A stretch of 64,000 nt of DNA from Ctenosaura bakeri. Taxonomy: Eukaryota > Chordata > Lepidosauria > Squamata > Iguanidae. Both the position numbers and the translations under genes were made by a program. Positions 57,943 through 64,000 of the stretch are shown one piece after another (position 1 is the stretch's first letter; every line of letters begins with the position of its first letter). The notes under the pieces are model-generated. The model ran no database searches. It was not told the DNA's origin and saw nothing but the letters and a program-made list of their open reading frames with translations. The DNA is taken from NCBI GenBank assembly GCA_948474755.1, contig CAOLHI010001804.1:682001-746000 (forward strand). The letters are read 5' to 3'.

Positions 57943-58533
57943 CAGTGGCATATCTAGTGTAAACAGCACCTAGGACAAGCATAGAAGTTGCACCTGTACC
58001 TTCTTACCCCTACCCCAACCCCTCCATGCATATCATTCCATTTATTTATTTAATTTTATTTATATCTTGCCTTTCTCCCTGGATAGGGCCCAAGACAGCT
58101 CATCTCCCTTATCTCTTCCCCGCCTACCCTTTCCTGCTCTCTTCCTTGCCTTCTTTTGTTCCCCCCAAACAACCCTCACACCCCTCAACCTCCAGAAGGC
58201 TGGACCTTCCACTTCCACTGTCACCCTTCAGTGCAGCACAGTGCCCCACCACAACCCATCCATCCCAATCCCCCCAATGCGCATGCACACACAAACGGCT
58301 GCTGCTGCTGCAAAGGAAGAGGGAAAGCATCTGCTGGTGAAGCAAGGGCAGGAGGAAGGGGTTCTCAGAAAGGGGAAACTCTCTCTGGTGAAAAGGGGAA
58401 AACTTTTACTGTGACTTTAAGCCATCAATGGGCAATGATAATAATGATACCATCTGCAACAACAACGGCACATAAGACTTCTGTATGTGTGTGCGCGCGT
58501 GCACATGCAATACTTCTGAGGTTTGTGTGATTT
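57943..58533. other. CAGTGGCRTATYTAG repeat, copy 2, and adjoining unassigned DNA
   Basis: 57943-58000 matches the repeat at 55194. The remainder to 58533 has no recognised feature. Its right boundary is unknown. Confidence 0.4.
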
Positions 58534-58676
58534 TTAACAGCCTTGGCTGTACCCCACAGAATCTTGGAATATGTAGTTTACTTGAGGGGCTGGAATGTTC
58601 AGGCACAGAAGTTTAAATACACCAGGAAACTACAACTTCCAGGATTCCACAGAATGAAGCCACAGCTATTTAAGTG
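58534..58676. mobile_element. small inverted-repeat element, different family
   Basis: Left arm TGGCTGTACCCCACAGAATC, then TTGGAATATGTAGTTTAC. Right arm GGAAACTACAACTTCCAGGA, then TTCCACAGAATGAAGCCACAGC. Arms are imperfect complements about 40 long. Its termini differ from the GGCC group. Confidence 0.6.
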
Positions 58677-58686
58677 CTATAACTAT

Positions 58687-58740
58687 GGCCATTTCCACAC
58701 TAGTTATAGTGCTATTTTATTCCACTTTCCACATCCACCA
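58687..58740. mobile_element. short palindromic DNA element, left-end fragment
   Basis: GGCCATTTCCACACTAGTTA then TAGTGCTATTTTATTCCACT. The rest of the element is missing. Confidence 0.6.
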
Positions 58741-60112
58741 CTTAAGAGTAAGTACCTCTCCCCTATGATTCTGTATTAGTCACAGTTAGGGACAGGAACA
58801 CCATAGGCAATTTTTTCTGAGGAAGGATAATTCTGCTAGAAATTTAGAAGAGTGAAACATGACTAACGAAGGGCAAATCACTTGGAAAGAAAACGCAAAA
58901 CTTCTTTATGCACAAACAGTGTGTATTCTGGAAAAACCAGAAAGACCCTATTTTTGTTTCTGTCCTTTCCTCCCCCCCCTTTTTTTTGAGATCTATAAGT
59001 TTTCCTTATCCCAAAGTATTCCCAAGGAATTACCAGCACTTATAAGGATTTTTTTTTACTTTCACTCTCCAGGTCAGTTTAAATTAACCCAGCATTTTCC
59101 AAAATGAAACGTCCCTCTCCATGTCTGTCTGTCTATGTTGCCCAGGACTAGCTAAGATGACTGCTGCCAAGAAACACAATGACTTCCCAGGAAAGCAGAT
59201 TCAACAGAGATCAAGCAAGGGAAAGAAGAATGACAGCAGTGAAAAAAAAAGAGAGCTTAATTCTTAACTACTATAGGATTGCTGACACACTTTAATACTT
59301 TTGATTATAACTCCTGAATAATAATTAAAAAGGATTTAGTAGAAATTGATGAGGAAACATTGCCTTAATCTAGATGTGGTCAGTGGGGAGGGGAGGAGGA
59401 GGAGGAGGAACACAAAGGAAGGGGAAAACTAGGATTTTCAAGGAATAGTTGGATGAAAAACCAATCAGGAAATCAGCTAAAACCAAACCAAAAAGAACTA
59501 GAAAGTCTTGATACTTTCAGGGACCCCCCCTTTTCTAGATAAACTCACCATGATATCCCAATACCACATATTGATTAGGGTAGTGGTAGTCTTTTGCATG
59601 AGATAGAGTTGCACCATGCTTCTCTGAAAAAAATTATTCATTTCATTTAATTTAATTTGCATCCAACTTTTCAGTGCATGGCAGGGCCCAGAAGGCAAGC
59701 ACTGACATAAATATAAAACAAAGCAACAGTAAATGATGTTTGAACTGTTAACACAGCAATAAAATTAAAAGGAATTGTCAAAAAAGCCACATTTAAAACC
59801 TCAAAATCATCAATAAACCTGGGAATGAAAATCTAGTTTCCACCCTCCCTAAAGTCCTTTGTTTTGTTTTTCCTTTGGTGTTCTGAACTAGTTTCTTGAA
59901 GGAGAAAAAAGTGTGAACCAGGCATGTTTCTACTAAAAAAGAATTTCACAACAGAAGTGTCACTATACAGAAAGCTTGTGCCCATTAACAACCAAAATGC
60001 TTGTCAAGAATGACAACATGTTTCAGTCCCTTGCTTGCAATGGGCCATGTGCTTGTCACCATTCCTTTCACAGTTTTAGATTTTTGAGACAGTTATATGC
60101 CTGGGGAAGCCC
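58741..60112. other. unassigned sequence
   Basis: No gene or repeat recognised except a GGA-rich patch at 59391-59412. Confidence 0.4.
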
Positions 60113-61040
60113 TATTACCAGGCTGCACACCCCCACTCTTTGATATGGTTTAATTGGCAAAATACAATTTAATTGACATAAATATAAAACATACTCTGCT
60201 ATGGCTGTATGGCCAAGACGGATAAGAGGAAAAGGCTGGTTGAACATGTGCACTGCTACTTAGGTCAGAAAACACCTCCAGGTGTAGCCAGATGACAGTC
60301 AGGAAACCACCAGGAAACTCCAGAGATAATAGGCTTGCAGTTAGTCTTAACAACTCAACCTTTTAGACAGTAGCATCTGGGAGATTCCCACAAGATGGCT
60401 GATTGTCTTAACTCCTCTTCTTCTGACCAAGCAAACCTTTCTTCTAAAACTGTCTGACAAGTACCAAGCTATTAGGACAGCCATTAGCCTTTTGTCATCT
60501 AACTCTAAGACCATTAGCCCATTCTGGACCTCATTGTCTACTCTGTGAACTCCATTGCTTACTCAGCCAGAGAACATTACTCTTCAGGCAGAAATTGGGT
60601 ATATAAGCCTCAGATTTTGGCCAGTCAACTTGCAGTACACCAATTGCTGGTTGCCACTCTGCTGTTCTGATTGATTTGTGTACTGCCCTTAGAAGCAAGT
60701 CAAAGCCAAATCGCTGCTTTGTCACTGTTCTTCTGGAGATTGGTAAATATCACCTGCTTTGCCCTGTAATCTTGCTATCCAAAACTTTCTTCAGTTTCTC
60801 TTGTGTGATTGTGTGACTGCTTGGATCTTATGTGTGGGATTGAAATTTCCCCAATAAAACACAATTAAGCTTACTTTTGGATTTCAGGCTGGTTCTTTCC
60901 TGCAGAAGTACTGGTAAACATAGGTGTGAAAAATCTTGTTAGGTTACTCCCCCTCGCAGCCCTCCTCTTTGAGCTAATAATTCCCCACTGTTTGAGGGAG
61001 GTACTGGCATCATGGGTGGACCCTTGATTTTGGGGTAACA
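60113..61040 (+). mobile_element. solo LTR, family A
   Basis: Starts TATTACCAGGCTG (TG changed to TA) and ends GATTTTGGGGTAACA. TATATAAG box at 60600-60607 and AATAAA at 60853-60858. Flanks AGCCC and GGCCC differ at one base. It is the most complete reference for the truncated 57379 copy. Confidence 0.85.
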
Positions 61041-62860
61041 GGCCCACTGCTCAGATGTAAACCTCCCAACCATGGGGCAGCCAGTCAGCTTTCCTCTCTT
61101 ACTTCTTTTTTCTCTTACTTCCTGATAGGCATATATCTAGTAAATCTGAAATGAAGGCTTAGTGTCTGAACAGGTGAGGAGAGAAACATCTCTTTCTGAG
61201 ATATGGTCAGAGCCTACTTTAAACCTCTAGTCAAAATTAAAATAAGATACTTGTTAAAGAGGCAAGAAGGAGAAGCAGGCAAGCTCCATGAAAAAATAAA
61301 AAAAAAACCCAGAATATAACCTGTGCTAATGTCTTTGAGGTAATCTCTTGCAGGTTGTTAGGGTTGTTAAGTCAGCAGCACCATCCCACTTCATGAGATT
61401 TCAGGGTCAAAAACTGTAAGAAAGGGGTGATTCTGGGTCATCTGCTTGGAAAAATGGGAATGAGGGCAGCTGTCACAGTAGCCTTCACAGGGTGGTAAAG
61501 TTCCAGGAACCAAGTAACCAGAAGACAAGGAACAAATTCCACTTTTATTATGTTTTTAGCAATGTGTGTGGAAGTGGGGTGAGCTGGGGCGGGGGGGGTG
61601 AACTGGGGAAAGAGAGGTGAATTCACAAGTGTTAGACCTGCAGAAAAATTGCACACTGGGTCATCTGCTTAATTGGGAGATGAAACTAGTTGATATTGTC
61701 AGTTAGCTCCGTTAGACTTAATATCACGAGACTGCCTGTTTTGTGGCTCTATTAGGAAAAAGGCACTATAGATGCTAGCTGTCCTGGTGAAAGGTACTTG
61801 TGTAGCTTTAGAGAAGTGGATATTGAAAAGCAGCTCACTGCCCCAGTGGTGAAGTTTCTAAACAATCTTCAAGGCAGCCCTTACTAGGCCACATATGACT
61901 ATAACCAAGTTTTTAGTAACAGTGAATAATTTCTTTGATCCTTGTCTTTTTAAAAAAATGGGGATAAATAAGCACTCAAGTAATTTTGTTATACTGGATG
62001 TTGCATTGATGTGGCTTTGCTATAAATTTTGATATGGCTTTTCCCCCCATCTGCAGATTTCCATCTTCCCTTGGTCTCATCAGCCTTACTGCTATTGAGA
62101 TGAGTCCTTGTTTTGGTGCTTAAATCCTTATAAACAATGAAAATATAATCATTACCCCCAACCTCTTTCCATGGTTCTGACATGCCTTCCCTTGAAGCAG
62201 GACAGGCATAAACCTCAGCAAACCCCTCACTTTGTCTGAGATGCAGAGACTGCAGGCATGTCTGATATTCGGTAAACCACTGGCGCAGTTGCAACTTATC
62301 AGAATAGCTACAATATCTCTCAGTCTAAGATAATAACACTATACTACCACACTACACTCCCAGCTTCTTAACAAGGACTACTGAGGAACATCCTGTGACA
62401 TACATGTGTGTGTGAGCTGTGTCGTTTAAGAGAGCTGCAGGACTGTTGTGGTTTGCTAGAGCTGAAGTAGGGTGGTGAGGGCAAAAGGAGCTGTATCATG
62501 GAGCCATTAGGTACAGCAAAGTGAAAGATAAATTGTGCCTAAGGGGTCACATTTGTCTATTAGGAAGTTCTAACCACATTCCATTGATTTAAAATCTGAG
62601 CATACTGAAATTAAGCTCATTCTTTTCACTGGACTTGTACCTCAAGTATCTTGGAAAGAAGGGGAGGCGCTATTTGGATTTTCATCCCCAGACACCAATG
62701 TACTCTCTAATGTTGTGTATAGATTTTGAATTGAATCCACAAACTACATCTAGAGTCACTGGAAGGATATGTGCAGAGTACTGCTACAGGTTCCTACTAA
62801 GGATAAAAGCCAAAACTTGTTCTCTTACTTTTAAAGTCTTCTTGTATTCTTTCTCCACCA
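61041..62860. other. unassigned, presumed intron
   Basis: A G-rich run at 61588-61601. The open frame at 61989-62294 (minus) has no recognisable domain. Confidence 0.4.
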
Positions 62861-62960
62861 AACTAATTCCCATGTTTAAAATGTATTTGTGTATGTGTTT
62901 TTGTATTTGTGCGTGTGCAAACCAATTCCCATGTTTAAAATGTATTTGTGCATGTGCATG
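62861..62960. repeat. short imperfect tandem duplication
   Basis: CCATGTTTAAAATGTATTTG, preceded by AA(C/T)AATTCC-type sequence, occurs at about 62870 and again at about 62929. The period is about 59 bases. Confidence 0.8.
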
Positions 62961-62964
62961 CATC

Positions 62965-63095
62965 TACCTTCTGGTAGCCTGTTGACTTATGGAAATTCCA
63001 TGAATCTCATAGGGTTTTCTTGGGCAAAGAATACTCAGAGGTGGGTTGGCCAGTTTCTTCCTCTGAAATAAAGCCTACAGCACCTGTTATTCAAC
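62965..63095 (-). repeat. 5S-type Sauria SINE fragment, antisense
   Basis: TTGACTTATGGAAATTCCAT, TTTTCTTGGGCAAAGAATAC, CCTCTGAAATAAAGCCTACAG. It gives the uninterrupted version of the site where the LTR entered at 40843. The 5S head is lost. Confidence 0.75.
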
Positions 63096-64000
63096 AAACC
63101 AAAAGAAGGGTCTCATCTAAAAACATAAAACCAAAAAGAAACTTCTGTTGCAAATGTACACTGAGATGCAGTGAAGAAAAGTTAATCTGTTCATCCATAG
63201 TGGTGCATTTTTCTTTTAAAATTCAAGGTATCCTTGCTGCATATACTTCTGTCAAGTTTTGATCTTTATCTTTTGACTACATTGAATGTACATGTAAACT
63301 GTAGAAAAGCCAAATCTTTTTCTCTCATAATACTGGTTTTGCTGCTGTGCCCAAATACTCCTGAATTTATTTTCAAGGAATTACAAGAGGATGCCTTTCA
63401 TAAGTTTGGTCATGTCAGTAGGGAAGATGAAGAGAACAGCACAAGAGAGAAAATATGGCTACCTTAATTTTCTCTTTGTAAGACGTCTGGGGAATGAGGA
63501 AAAGCAACCTTGCTCAGGAATGGCACCAAGCTTGATGGCTCATGTGAATGCATAGTACATTATAGAGGTTTGCAAATAAAACATGTAATTAATAGCAAAT
63601 CCTACATTATATGCATTTCAAGACCCTGCAATCATCAGCTTTCAAATTACAACCAGCTTTGTCATGATTGCAATTGTAAGAACTACATGTTTCCAAATGA
63701 CAAGTATATCCAAATGACAAATAGATCATCACAAGAAGAGCATTCATCAATACTTGGAAGGAAAAATTCAGATCTGACTAACGGGCTTATAATGTAATTA
63801 AAACACAAAGTTTCTCCATTAACACTGTGCAAATGAAAAATAGGAGAATCAAGAACAATCAACAGTGCTGAATGAGACAAACCTTTAACTCTTAATGCAG
63901 CAGGAATGAAAACAGCTGGTCTGTTAGTGCAATTTTGTGCATATTCTGTTGGAAGTTACTCAATAAGATAAATAAGACAAGAAAATGCTAAGGTAATTAT
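63096..64000. other. unassigned, presumed intron
   Basis: AT-rich, no feature recognised. Confidence 0.4.

Noticed and set aside
61989..62294. 101-codon minus-strand open frame
   Set aside because: No recognised domain, and nothing around it suggests a gene.
1..64000. CRISPR arrays, operons, insertion sequences or defence systems
   Set aside because: Base composition, repeats, splice sites and LINE/SINE content are all of vertebrate nuclear type; no prokaryotic feature was seen.

Overview
The window is eukaryotic nuclear DNA from a vertebrate, most likely a squamate reptile (lizard or snake). It is AT-rich, has almost no long open reading frames outside retrotransposons, and mixes the repeats expected of squamates. 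These are CR1 LINEs with the (ATTCTATG)n tail, RTE/Bov-B LINEs, L1, an L2-like LINE, SINEs with 5S rRNA- or tRNA-like heads and Bov-B-like tails, a Helitron, several families of small inverted-repeat DNA transposons and many solo LTRs. There is no bacterial, phage or CRISPR content.

The only host coding sequence I can support is one exon on the minus strand at 21530-21760. It encodes the end of the last laminin-G domain and the juxtamembrane stretch of a contactin-associated protein, best matched to CNTNAP2 (Caspr2). It has a clean acceptor and donor and symmetric phase. CNTNAP2 is a giant gene in other vertebrates, so the rest of the window is best read as intron, with the gene transcribed right to left.

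Layout. 1-9.2 kb: two Bov-B fragments (minus) cut by DNA transposons. The second (4.3-6.8 kb) holds a Helitron, which itself holds a solo LTR. GC-rich inverted-repeat elements lie at 1.86-2.41 and 3.58-4.04 kb, and a solo LTR at 7.6-8.6 kb. 9.2-13.4 kb: two young CR1 copies in inverted orientation around a probable DIRS-like gag relic. 15-17.6 kb: a GC-rich DNA element and a young 5'-truncated L1 with target-site duplications. 19-22 kb: a pyrimidine tract, an antisense L2-like relic and the CNTNAP2 exon. 24-33 kb: two solo LTRs of one family, an antisense SINE, an old CR1, a second Tigger-like element and an antisense L1. 33.8-39.0 kb: a sense L1 with 5'UTR, ORF1 and ORF2, decayed and lacking its 3' end. 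40.7-46.5 kb: a 5S-derived SINE split by an LTR, hAT-like elements, another solo LTR and a SINE-like repeat split by a small palindromic element. 46.8-50.8 kb: a nearly full-length CR1 with a broken ORF1 (SGNH-like esterase domain) and a broken ORF2 (endonuclease plus reverse transcriptase). 51-64 kb: more palindromic elements, an L1 relic, two LTRs (one truncated) and SINE pieces.

The nesting orders the insertions: Bov-B before Helitron before its LTR; 5S-SINE before LTR; SINE-like repeat before palindromic element. The most interesting unexplained signal is a group of inverted-repeat elements with one terminal motif (GGCC followed by a T-rich stretch and CRCA) but two kinds of body: about 460-550 bp GC-rich, and about 180-200 bp almost perfectly palindromic. 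Several are flanked by 3-bp direct repeats, suggesting one transposase mobilised both. All family names are by eye; no database search was possible.
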